From the NCBI GenBank assembly GCA_029204225.1, contig CM055094.1:23458541-23522540 (forward strand): 64,000 nt of DNA, written 5' to 3'. The stretch's first letter is position 1. Each line of letters begins with the position of its first letter. The position numbers and the translations under genes are program-made. Source of the stretch: Diphasiastrum complanatum. Taxonomy: Eukaryota; Streptophyta; Lycopodiopsida; Lycopodiales; Lycopodiaceae. Under the pieces are notes generated by a model. It saw only the letters and a list, made by a program, of their open reading frames with translations. It had not been told where the DNA came from and ran no database searches. Below, piece by piece: positions 37,226 to 48,535 of this stretch.

Positions 37226-40200
37226 TTAGCTAGAGGATAACATAGTTTTACTAATTAAGCCAAGGGATGATCTAAGCTTCAAAAAAGCATTCTTTTGAAG
37301 ACTCTTTGTCAATATATTAGCTATGCATTCTTCACTTGAAACATGCTCCAATGAGACCTCCTTAGCTTGGACCTTTTCTCTTACAAAATGGTGAGCAATT
37401 TCTATGTGTTTGCTCCTTGCATGGTAGATTGGATTGGATGCTAGGTGTAGGGCTGAGATGTTGTCATTGTAGATGAGTGGAATGACACCTGATCTGATCA
37501 CTTTGAGCCCCTCAAGCAACCTCTTGATCCATAGTACTTCCTTGGTTGTGGTTGTTAGAGCCTTGTACTCGGCCTCGGTTGATGAAAGAGATATTGTTTC
37601 TTGCTTCTTTGATAGCCAGGAAACCACACCTTCTCCAATGAAAGTTGCAAAGGCACTTGTTGACTTTCTATCCTTCTTGTCCCCTGCAAAATCTGAATCA
37701 CTAAAAGCATGCAAGTTAATAGATTCACCTCTATAAAGATCCCAAAATCTAGTGTGTCCGAGATATATCTCAATATTCTTTTGGCACATTTCCAATGGAT
37801 AACTACTGGATCTTGCATATTTTGACTAAGATTGCAAACAATATAGCAAAGATCAGGTCTTTTATGGTTATTCACATTAAGGAGCCAATAAGTTGCCTAT
37901 AAAGAGTGATGTCCTTGAAGGATCTTTCATCCTCTTTATTGCTCACTTTTATATCATGCTCCATAGGAGTCTCTACATGCTTGCATCCATGCATGTTAAA
38001 TCTATTGAGTAATGAAATGACATACTTAGATTGACAAATGAAGACATAATCTAAAGATCTAAGTACTTCCATACCCAAAATGAAGGGCAAAAGCCCGAGA
38101 TCTACCATCTTGAACTCTTTGGATAGATCTAGCTTAGTTTTCTCAACACCTAAATCATCTCCACTAAGTACGATATCATCAACATAAAGTAATAAAAGTA
38201 CAATGCCTTTTGCACTAAATCTTATGTACAAAGTGGGATCATACTCACTAGGAGTAAATCCAATAGAGATAAGAAAAGTATTGAGCCTTGTGTTCCAAGT
38301 TGAGATGACAGACCTTGTCTTCCATACCTTGCTTGATGAAGCCCTCAGGCTGCTCCATGAATATATCCTCTCCCAAATGACTATTTAAGAAAGCATTTGC
38401 CACATCCATTTGAAACAATAACCAATCAAAGTGAGAAGCAAGAGAAATGATTAGTCTTATGGTGACCATCTTTGCCACGGGTGCAAAGGTCTCATCATAA
38501 TCTGTGCCCTTTGATTGAGCATACCCCTTGGCTACAAGCCTTGCCTTGTGCTTAGAAACACTCCCATCTTGATTCAACTTGAGCTTAAAAACCCACTTAC
38601 ATCCAATTACATTCCTATCCAAAGGTAGATCAACAAGCATCCAAGTATCATTCTCCATCAATGCATTGTACTCATCGCACATAGCTTGAAACCACTCCTT
38701 TGATTCTAAAGCTTCACTAACATTTGAAGGCTCTTCAAAAGATGTGATGAAGGCATAAGAAGAAGTACTTCCCTCGACTTGTTTACCATTGTCCTTGTAT
38801 GTGAGCCTTAATGGCACCATCCTTGACCTTGTGGATCTTCTTGGTGTGCTTGGTGTTCTTGGTTCTAGCTCCTCCTCATGATCAAGCTCCTCCTTGATCT
38901 CGGGTACCTCTCTTCCAATAGAGTGGTTAGATGAATCATCTTCAAGCTTATGCATTCTAGTCTCATCAAAAATGATATCTCTAGAAATGACAACCTTTTG
39001 AGAAGAGGGAATGTAGATTCTATAACCTTTGCTTGCATTGCCATAACCTACCATGATCCCCTTCATGGATGATGGATCCTCCTTGGTTCGTTTGTCCAAA
39101 GGGACATGTACATAGCAAATGCATCCAAACACCTTCAAGCTTTTGAGATTAGGCTTTTCTCCATACAATAACTCATAAGATGTTTTATTATTTATAGAGC
39201 TACCTGGAACTCTATTACATAAGAAGTTAGCACATGTGAGAGCTTCTCCCCAAAAAGACTTAGGTAGGCATGCATCTAACCTTAGAGATTTAGAAACCTC
39301 ACATAGTGTCCTATTTCTCCTCTTGGCCACCCCATTTTGTTGAGGAGTGTAGGGGCAAGATAACTCCTTCTTGATCCTTTCTTGATCACAAAAGTCTCTA
39401 AATTCATTGGAGATATATTCTGCTCCATTATCACTTCTAAAGAACTTGATCTCGTGATTATGATGCTTCTCAACAAAAGTCTTGAACTTTACAAAACTCT
39501 CAAAAACATGTGCTTTAAAGGAAAGTAGATATGCCCATCCATATCTTGAGTAGTCATCTATAAAGGTGACAAACATTGTAGCTCCACCATTGCCCTTTGT
39601 GCTAGCAAAATGCACATCCGAGTGGATCAACTCGAGAGGATGACTCGTCTTTGTGACTGAGCTTGAAAAAGGTAACTTGTGAGCCTTAACCAAGGCACAA
39701 GCTTCACATACTCTTTCCTCTTTGCCAAAGATCTTGGTAGGCCGAGAGCAAGCTCCTCCTTGCACATAGCTGCCATGGACTTGGTGTTGATGTGACCAAG
39801 CCTCTTGTGCCACAAGTCAGATGTGGTCATCTTGGTCTCCTCGGCTACCATCTCAACTTGGTTAGGATTTACAAAAGCATCAAGCTTAAATAACCTCCCA
39901 AACCTTGTTCCCCTTGCTATGATCATCCCACTTTTCTTGATGTTGCATACATTAGTAGAGAACTCCACAATGAAACCATGATCTATAAGTTGGCAAATTC
40001 TTAGTGATGCTAGGAATGAAGAGAACACCATCTATCTTAGTCTTCTTGGAGGATCCTAAGCATAAGGGAATGGATCCCACACCTTCAACTTTACATTCAT
40101 GATCATTTGCTGTAAAAATGGACTTTATAGGTCCTACATAAGGTGTGAGTTGAGAAAAATACTCCCTTTTACCCGACATGTGGGAGCTAGCCCCACTATC

Positions 40201-41094
40201 TATCCACCAAGGATCTTCACCTTTGACATTTGATGATGAAAAGGTTGACCTCATGAGTGAGTCCTCATGATAGCTCTCTTCCTCCTCTTGAAGCATTTCG
40301 AGGCATAATGCCCCATCTTGCTACAATAGTAGCACTTTATCTTAGATTTGTCCTTCTTGGGCTTGACTTGTGATGATGAGAATGTCGATCCTTCTTGATC
40401 TCCATCCTTTGCTTGCTCCCTTTTTAATGCTCCTCCCTTGGTCTTTTCTTTGCCTTTGCTCTTGAAAAATAAGGCTTTGTCATCACCATCATTGATGGAG
40501 AGCCTCTCCATCCTTGATTTGAGCCTTCCTACTCTCCTCGGCCATCAACACACTTTGAAGGTCTTCAATTGTAGGCAAGTTTTCCATGATGGCATAGCTT
40601 TGGACAAGGGTAGTAAAATCACTACATAAGCCATTCAAAACTATTTGCACAAGCTCACTCTCTTTAATAGGTTCACCGACATAAGTAAGCTCTTTGTTCA
40701 AATCTTTTACTCTCAAAACAAATTGATGTCTACTCTCACTCCTCCCTTGGAAGCATTGAAGAACTTGGTTCTTGAGGGAAAGTAACCTTGAGGTATTCTT
40801 GGACTCATAGATCTTTTGAAGAGTCTCCCAGGCCTCTTGGGCTGAGGTACATGCTCCTACTTCTTTGAGAAAATCATTTGCAACATTCATCTTAATACAA
40901 TGAAGTGCAAGCTTGCACCTTCTCTTGTATTTAGTTGCTTCTTGTGGATGGATTGGCTAATCTTCCTCTCCATTCACAATATCCATCAAATCTTGCATTA
41001 TAAAGATGGATTCCATTCTTAACTTCCAAATTGAATAATTTGAAGAGTTCAATCTATCACTAGAATTCAAAAGATAGGCACTTATGGATGCCAT
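37226..41094 (-). pseudogene. copia gag-pol of element B, broken
   Basis: All domains are present in order but in several frames. Gag starts with ATG at 41094 and carries a TAG near 40958 after VNGEED. A knuckle (CYYCSKMGHYASKC) lies near 40320 and the protease (WWIDSGASSHMSG) near 40190. The GAG-pre-integrase block is at 39830-39700. Integrase (39640-39000) has RSDNGAEY and PQQNGVAKRRNRT, so the catalytic Glu of the usual VAERxN reads Lys. The RT is split near 38240 (YVDD at about 38180) and RNase H is at 37795-37226. Several frameshifts and two stops make it non-functional. The frame at 39813-38248 is the longest intact stretch, 521 codons. Confidence 0.9.
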
Positions 41095-41881
41095 CTTCAA
41101 TGATAGGAGATAGATTCAAAGAAACAAGATAGATTGTACAAGATATGATCACTACTAGCTATCCCACTCTCTTTGGGATCTGAGATGAATCACTCTCTGA
41201 TTTCTCAACAAGATCTATGGTGTTGAGCTTGATCTATCTTCTAGATCCATACTAGATCCAGACTTACTATAGATTTGATCAAAACTAGTCTCCTCCTTGA
41301 TCTCGACTTCACAAGAAGGGTGAATCCATCTATACTGAGCCAAAACACTTTATAACACACAAATGTCTTACAAATAAAGCCTTTTAAATTCAGGTTGAAT
41401 CACATTGACATATTCAATCACAAACCTATCCAAAACCGAGTAGAATAGAAACACAATTTTCACTAGTTTTGCATTTCTTGATGAAAAATCATCAAAACAC
41501 TTGATCTGAACCTAAAAGGTGTATTTTAGGATTTTAAAAAGCCTAAGAATGACCTAATTAATCTCTCAAATGGCTGATCCAAACTTCTAAAGAGTGGTGG
41601 CATTCAAATCCTTTTGAAAATCTATACTAGGAAACCTGTACTTCAAGATTCAACTCATAAGAACTTTCTAACTTGGTTTGGTTGAATCGAAATGGATCAA
41701 TCTCGGTTGCTGCAGCTATAACTCAGCAAAAAAACTTTCCTTTGATCTATTATCACTCAAATGAAACCAAAATTAAAGGCACAATCACTAGATTAGCAAC
41801 TAGTAGCAAGGACAAAGCCAATACTACTCAAATCTAGGATCTAAGTTTGAGAAAATCAAATCTAAAGCTCACTTTTGATTA
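41095..41881 (-). other. leader of element B
   Basis: Non-coding sequence of about 0.8 kb between primer-binding site and gag start. No motif beyond that was recognised. Confidence 0.6.
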
Positions 41882-41894
41882 GGTTTTGATACCA
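41882..41894 (-). promoter_or_regulatory. primer-binding site of element B (variant)
   Basis: On the minus strand TGGTATCAAAACC abuts the 5' LTR. It matches the initiator Met tRNA complement for eight bases (TGGTATCA) and then diverges from GAGC. Confidence 0.75.
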
Positions 41895-42572
41895 TGACAA
41901 AATTTTACAAAAAAATGAATCCCAATCAATCCTAAAAGTGATGGAGGATGCACAAATAAAAAATCTAGATCCAAACTATGAGCTAGAATCAAGACTAGTT
42001 ACCAAAACTAGCAAATTTATCATTTAACTCCACATTAGGCACATAGATTTGATCAAATGAACCAAAGTAGAGTACAAAAAGCTTCTCAGACCTGTAAACA
42101 GGTTCAGTACCTTCCAAACCAAGCAATTAATGCATAAAAACACTCACACCCAATAGCTAGAACTCGCCACCAAAAGACAATGATGATAGAAGTGGAAAAA
42201 CTTGATTTTTCTTAATATTTGGATGGAAATCCCATCATACATTTATACTTTTCAAGCTCGGATCTGAGCATATTAGGGCACCTCTGAACTTATCATACCC
42301 TAACCCTAACATTTACCCTAATAGGTCATTGGATCCACCCTAACCAAAAACAATGTAGAACATGCTATTTTTAGATCCTAGAATTTCTCTAGCCTATCCA
42401 AACACATTTTTGCCTCATTTCAAAGATGATATCACAATGTAATATGAGGAATGAATTTATTGGAAAGCATCCTATGTGATTTGGCACGTGTGGCATCTAT
42501 TTACATGGCCATCTTGCCAATTACAATGCATGTGACCAAAATTGGTCAAGCTAGAATTGTGAAATTTCAATA
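41895..42572 (-). repeat. 5' LTR of element B
   Basis: 678 bp, TGACAAAATTTTAC to GTGAAATTTCAATA on the + strand. It is followed by ATTTC, the target duplication. Confidence 0.9.
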
Positions 42573-43815
42573 ATTTCCACCATTGACAACTTCTTTGGTG
42601 AAATAATTTAGATTCTACAATATCTACTTGAAGAGCAAAACACTACCATTATTCCTATCATTGAAGTAGGATAATCTTGGTCCTTACAAATGGAACAAAC
42701 ACCATGCTTGACATGGACATCCAAACCACTTTCCACAAGTTGATCAACACTTAGCATGGTTTTGGTGACTGATGGTACTAAAGAACATTTTCTAGATCCA
42801 TACTTTTGAGGATTCTAGACACAAAGAGATGGTACCAACACAATCTATCCTACACTCTTCATAACTTGTAGTAAAGACAAACTTTTTAGCATCATTGAAA
42901 GGGTGTAAAGTTGAGAAGAAGTCCTTTTCATAAGACATGTGGGAGCTAGCCCCACTATCAAGCCACCAAGTGTCTCTTGAATTGCTATTGCTTGTTGGTG
43001 AGGATGTAGATGCCATCAAGAATAGATCTCCTTCATCCCCCTCCTCTTCATGTGCAAGGTTTCCTTGTTTGTTCTCCTCCTCTTGTGCTCTTGCCTCTTG
43101 TAGCATTCGGATGCAAAATGCACCTTCTTTCCACAAAAGAAGCATTTTAGCTTTGACTTGTCCTTTGCCTTTGAACTTGATGTTTGATCCTCCTCCTTGA
43201 CCTCCTTTGCTCGATCCTTCTCAGATCCACTGGTCTTATTCTTACCCTTGAATGAGAAATTTACTTTCTCATCTCCATCTTGCAATGATAAGGAACTTAT
43301 CCTAGATTTTGCATGGAGCATCCTACACTCTTCAGCCACTAGCACACTATGAAGCTTATCAATTGATGGCAAAGTGTCTTGGATGGCAAAACTTTGAACC
43401 AAATTGGAGAAATCATCTCCTAAGCCATTGAGTAACACTTGTACAAGTTCATTATCAAGGATCTTTTCTCCTATAGAAGCCAACTCTTTTTTGAGAGACT
43501 TGATCCTTAGCACATACTCTTGTGCACTTTCATCACTTCTCCTCATGCTTTTGTAAGACTTGGTTTCTTATCATAAGCACTCTTGAAGTGTTGTTGGATT
43601 CATATATAGCTTTCAAAGAATCCCAAGCTTCCTTGGATGCACTATTGAGGACACTTCCTTTAGAAGGTCATTATAACACAGACTCATCCTCTTCATCTAG
43701 GACAATGTCAAAGAGATCATGTCAATAATGACTCCATTCTTACATTCCATATTGAGTAGTTTGTAGAATTTAACCTCTCGCTAGGTTCAAGAAAAAATTC
43801 ACTAATGGACCCCAT
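42573..43815 (-). pseudogene. copia element A, 5' internal part (gag and protease)
   Basis: Gag begins with ATG at 43815 (MGSISEFFLEPSERLNSTNY), with a stop soon after. The frame 43546-43016 holds RSDESAQEYVLRIKSLKKEL and the knuckle CFFCGKKVHFASEC, in which the usual Gly before His is Val. The frame 43145-42792 holds protease (WWLDSGASSHMSYEKDF). The sequence continues into the GAG-pre-integrase region and stops at the ATTTC duplication of element B; the rest of A continues at 36538. A 5' LTR and primer-binding site were not found, so A is 5'-truncated or its leader is lost. Confidence 0.75.
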
Positions 43816-45110
43816 CTTCCTAAAGACTTGTACTATTGATGTACTTCTCGGCCCTCCCTAAGTTCTTTTCCAAAATTTGCCTCACTAGAAACTCACTTGA
43901 TGTTCACAAAGACACAAGTGGCAAGATCCCCTTGAGCTTGAAGTCAAAAGAGTGCTTAGATTGTAATTTTTGGCCAAAAATTGGTGTTTTTGGGCTAGAA
44001 ATGGGCTAAATGAACCATTATTGACTGAAATTAGAACTTTTAGTGCTTGCATGTAATTTATTTATAGTAGATTTGGCCTGATTGCAGTTGCATGTGGGTT
44101 TGATCCACAATTTTTTGCAAAAATGGTTGAAAAATGATCAAAAAACATGGTTTTTTTTATGGTTTTCAAATACTATTCTTGGGGTTTTTCATAAAATTCA
44201 TGACTAATTTTTTGAATAAACATTTCCAGAGGTGTAATGATGCTTTCCTAAGGCTTTCATGAAGTTTGGTTGGGATTGGACACCATTAAGGGTCTCAAAA
44301 AGTCAAAAAATAGTGTATTTGTGAGGTTTTTTGAGCATGAATAACTTTCAATAGGTGGTCTAAACCTGCTGAATTTTCTTACAAGCTAAAAGATATGATG
44401 GATTGCCTATGATTTGAGCCATCATGCACCCAATTTGGTGTTCGGGGGCTTAGGCACCCTTATCTTGAAGTTTTGCTTCTTGAAGGAGTCCATAAATGCA
44501 ATTTTTGCATGATCTGAGCTTATGATTCCTTGCTGGACTTGATAGAACCTTTTATGCCTCTCTAATGAACCTTAGAAGAGTGATTGTAACCTCCGATTGG
44601 ATGCTATATGGGCTAGATATGGATTTTTGACAAACACCCTTGGAAAAAGTAAGCCCTCATACTGGATTTTCAGTCATTTACAACATGCACTAGGTGGCAG
44701 GATGATGTAGTAGGTGTCTTGTAAACTCCTCTCCCTCTATATTGTGCTTTACAACGACCAAATCGGAGTCCTGTAGCAAGAGTTATGGTCGTCAAAAGTT
44801 TGACAATTTTTGGACTAAAATTTGAAAATTTTCCGTAATGTTTTGATTGTATTCATATTTGTTAACCAGGACAATGCTTTTCTATTGTCGAAAGTGGTTG
44901 GATGAACCTGTATGCATGATTGGATACACGTACGGGGTGGTACAATAGGTTGATCAGAGAAATTTCATGCATGAAAGCTATTTTGGAAAATCTAGTCAAA
45001 AAACTTATTTTCCAATTACTAGGCGATTACGGAAATTAAAAAAAAAAATGATTCATGTCGATTTTGATGCATGCAGGGTGTTTCAAAATGGAGGTATTTA
45101 GAAATAGTTT
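43816..45110. other. no gene recognised
   Basis: The first part is probably the leader of element A. The rest has no open frame or repeat partner. Confidence 0.35.
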
Positions 45111-45830
45111 GTGGTTGCAGACGATTCAGGTTTTTACCAAAGATTTGTCAATTGCAAAATGGGTACTTGGAGCTTGGACTCTTATATGCAAGAATTTATG
45201 GATTTGTGGAACAAAGTTTTGTCATTCGATGCGAAACTAGCACTCTCGCAATTTATCCTAGGTTTGCCTTCTGATTATCAGTATGAATGTAAGCGAAATG
45301 TGCTTCAGACTTTCGAGGACCTCGTACAAGTTGCAAAGGCTTATGATTCCACGATAGTGGCATTCAGGAAGCAATTTCTGGCTAATCCGTCTGGATCCAA
45401 CCCCAGGGCCTAGAGTTAATGTTTTCCCATTTTCTCCTCGTAAGCCTTCTGCTATTGTTGCTAAAGCACAAATTGATGTGACTTGCACTCATCATATTAA
45501 GACGTTGAATATGTAAGACTCATGTCTTTGAAGTTGCATAATCCAAGCCATTGCAGATACTTGTAATTCACTCAAATTTTATCTTGTTATGGATGTAGCT
45601 TTTTCTTACAACATGCATTTGGGTGACAACTAATTTACTTCCCTCACTTTAAAGCACATGAACAACATTTCTTTGGAGCCAATATAAGTTATAGCTAGCA
45701 ATTTTGCAATTTCTTCTTTGGATCTAAGTCATCCATTACTGATGTCAATTCTCTTGTTCCTAATGACAACTACTATAAGAAAAAAGTTGGAGGGCATTGA
45801 TGTATTTCAGCATGAAGAGGGTAGCTAAAG
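45111..45830 (+). pseudogene. gypsy-type gag relic
   Basis: The 45111-45413 frame reads TWSLDSYMQEFMDLWNKVL, then LSQFILGLPSDYQYECKRNV and FEDLVQVAKAYD. This follows the Retrotrans_gag pattern (Y..EF..L, then F..GL, then ...A..). After its stop, weaker retroelement-like words continue in other frames to about 45830. No RT was found. Confidence 0.5.
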
Positions 45831-46039
45831 ATAGAAAAGATCTACCAAGAAATAAAGAATTTAAAAATCATTTTCAAAATTTGCTTTAAAAAAATAAATG
45901 ATAATAAATAGCTTGGGCCTCTCATGACCGGAATCTACGGGGCAATTTTTTTTTACATGCACCTTTTGGATGTCGAATGCAAAAGATTTTTACAAACAAA
46001 AAAAAAACAAAATGTAAAAACGGATTTCATGCCGAGGCC

Positions 46040-46079
46040 CCAAGAAGGGCCTTTGCCCTCGGGCGGACACCCTTCTTGG
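46040..46079. other. GC-rich perfect hairpin
   Basis: CCAAGAAGGG (46040-46049) and CCCTTCTTGG (46070-46079) are perfect inverted repeats around a 20 base GC-rich loop, in an otherwise AT-rich region. No neighbouring gene suggests a role. Confidence 0.6.
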
Positions 46080-47398
46080 CTGAACGCCCTCAGGCCCCCC
46101 CTTCCAAATAATCTTTAAAAACTTGCTTGACTTGATCCAACAAAACAATTGAAATTTACAAAGTGTTCAATTCTTTAGAGAATTGGTCGTCAATTTTTAC
46201 AAGGCAGCTACCAGGGTGTTATCTAACGAAATTTGCTTGCTACATTTCTTCTTTTTCTTCTTCTTTTGTTTTGGTGGCATGTTATCAGTATTTACATCCA
46301 TGACGAGATTCCTTGAAGTGAATTATAGACGATACCAACAAGTCTCGTACAAGGTGATGTTGTACCAGGTCCTATTATGTGCAAGCTCAAGCCTTTGCCT
46401 TGAACTCCTAGTTAGGTTCATCTCACACTTGATGCACAACATATATTTGTACAAACAAAAAGCTACTACAAATGATTTGTGGTTGCAACAACCAATGCTT
46501 GTAAAAAGGTTTCAAATCAACCTTACAGAAACCCACAAAATTATTATGGAATTGGTCAAAGGCTTTAATAAACCTTAAATTTATAACTAAAACTAACTCA
46601 TTTTGAACCATTACAAAAACCTACAAATCTAAAATGAAGCAGTAAAAGTGAATTTCAACAATTATCATATTTGTATTTGTTGGCTTTTTGTGGGCATTGG
46701 CAACAACAAACAAGGTGATATGAAAGATCTCAAGTACCTTTGATGCATCCATGTTGAAAATGAATAAAATAAGTATTGTCATTTAAAAGGGAAAAAAAAA
46801 CTCATTAGGAAGACACATGAGCTTTGAGAGAATCATCATGACCTCTTACAACTATCCCAACAAAGCTACAAAGCATGAATAAATAATTCACAAATAGGTT
46901 TTGAAAAAGCTTCAATAATTTAAAATCTGTAAAAAGTGAGGAATTGTGACCCATAAGATGCTGTGATGACAATGGACCTCTCACTAAGATGGACCTCTCA
47001 CTAGGACCGTCTTTTTACATTCCTAGTTTGGGACAACATTAGACCCATAAAAGCATGGCATAGGCATATGAGCTAGTGTGATGTTTAAGAAAGCTAAAAT
47101 TAGAGGACAAGGTCTTTGCCTATGGAGGCCCTATCATGGGTTATTCATCTGGTCTCCAAAGGGGTATTCAACCAAAATCCGAAGATCGAAGAAACTTTAA
47201 ATACCAAGCTAACCAATTGAGCCAAAGAGTTGGATGATCCTTATCATGAGTTATGGCTGAAAACCCCAAGCCAAGAGAGGTTCTCTTGGAGCTTTATCCT
47301 ATTTGAAAGGTCACTATAGATCCATGAGCCCATAAGCTTCTTCCCCAACATACTGGATATGGGAGTTCGCAGGTCACACATCTCCATCGCTACCCCAC
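46080..47398. other. intergenic, upstream of the RRM gene
   Basis: No convincing coding frame. The last ~100 bases become GC-rich and lead into the probable promoter of the RRM gene. Confidence 0.4.
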
Positions 47399-47417
47399 GA
47401 CGTCAGCGACCACGTGG
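47399..47417 (+). promoter_or_regulatory. ACGT-core elements: GACGTCAG and G-box CCACGTGG
   Basis: GACGTCAG (47399-47406) and the palindromic G-box CCACGTGG (47410-47417) lie four bases apart, shortly before the probable 5' UTR of the RRM gene. In plants such pairs are bound by bZIP factors and G-boxes also by bHLH/PIF factors. Their use here is inferred from position only. Confidence 0.5.
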
Positions 47418-47463
47418 AGCGGGTAGCGGGCAGAGCCGCGGGCATCGTCCCTCTTGATGATTG

Positions 47464-47661
47464 ATGGCGATGGAGGTAGAGTTCAGAGTCAGTACCGGTG
47501 CTGGAGCGCAGATTCCAGAGCAGCAGATGAGAAGAATTGGAAGCGAGCAAAATAATTACAGGAAATCGAACCGGTCACTGGAGGAGGGGGAACTTGGAAG
47601 CTTGAAGAGCCAGGGGCATGGCCCATGGGCGTGGGCCCTAGCTTTGTCCTGTCCCTTCTAA
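47464..47661 (+). CDS. possible upstream ORF in the RRM gene leader
   Basis: A 65-codon ATG frame lies in the GC-rich region before the predicted leader intron. If this region is transcribed as 5' UTR, the frame would be an upstream ORF. There is no recognised motif. It may equally be chance. Confidence 0.2.
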   Translation: MAMEVEFRVSTGAGAQIPEQQMRRIGSEQNNYRKSNRSLEEGELGSLKSQGHGPWAWALALSCPF

Positions 47662-47752
47662 TTCTCCTGGCAAGCCAGCGGGGCGAGGGCGATGCTGCCC
47701 AGCCAGGCAAGGCAGCCAGCCGGCAAGCAACACTCATTTCATTTCATCGGTG

Positions 47753-48492
47753 GTGAGCACAGCATTGAGCAAGCCAGCACATCCGTCTCCGCACCTTGCT
47801 GTTAAGCCGAGTCTGCTCATCTGATTTCAACTCTTTGCTTGTGATTTTGCTCCTGAAAACTCTGTAGATATTTGTAGCTTGGCTTCGTTGGGTCTTTTCG
47901 TGTTTTGCTTTGTTGCCCAGCTTCACGCTGACTTCCTTCCTTGCACATGATTGTGTTGTAAATCCTTGCCTATTTGCTCTGCCAGATTTCTTTTCTGCCC
48001 GGTACTTGCATAGATCTAGAGACTTTCGTTTCATGATAATTGCATGTTCCGATTCCACTTCTACCGCTTTTATTTGATTGTTCCGAATTTATGCAGTCTG
48101 CTGATTACATATAAGTCAATTTATTTTCAGCTAGACCAAAACTGAGCGAAAGCTGATTCTGACAAATATTCTTATCTTCAACAGTGTTTTGACTACTTGG
48201 ATGCTAGTGTAGGTACTATAACGTTAACGTGTAAATTGGGTTACTAGTGCCTCATTTTGAAGGATCACTCGATCGTCCTCTTGGATGCAAAAAGGTGATG
48301 TGTTAGCGGCAAAAGATGACTAGCTGCAAGTCGGCATGGTTTCATCAGGCTAAAGGTAGAGAGCTTTTCTGCCCAGGATAACACTGACGTTGGAGGTTCC
48401 TACCTACTTGTCAGGCTCAAGATATTGTTTCTCTAATTAGAGTCTCCGGATTCGTGTTCGACTTATATTACGTAGTTGGATAGAACTTACAG
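47753..48492 (+). other. probable 5'-UTR intron of the RRM gene
   Basis: A strong donor (cggtg|gtgagc at 47753) and an acceptor (acttacag|gcaagc, ending 48492) bracket T-rich sequence. The coding start follows 44 bases after the acceptor. The assignment is inferred from splice signals. Confidence 0.5.
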
Positions 48493-48535
48493 GCAAGCGC
48501 CATCGCCTTTATTTGGAGCCAAGCAGCTCTCCATC

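Larger units (their letters stand above)
36539..42572 (-). mobile_element. Ty1/copia element B, nested in element A
   Basis: A complete but decayed element of about 6.0 kb in minus orientation with two LTRs of 678-679 bp, a primer-binding site and an ATTTC target duplication. The LTRs differ at roughly 30 positions (about 95-96% identity by eye), so it is older than elements D and E. Confidence 0.9.
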
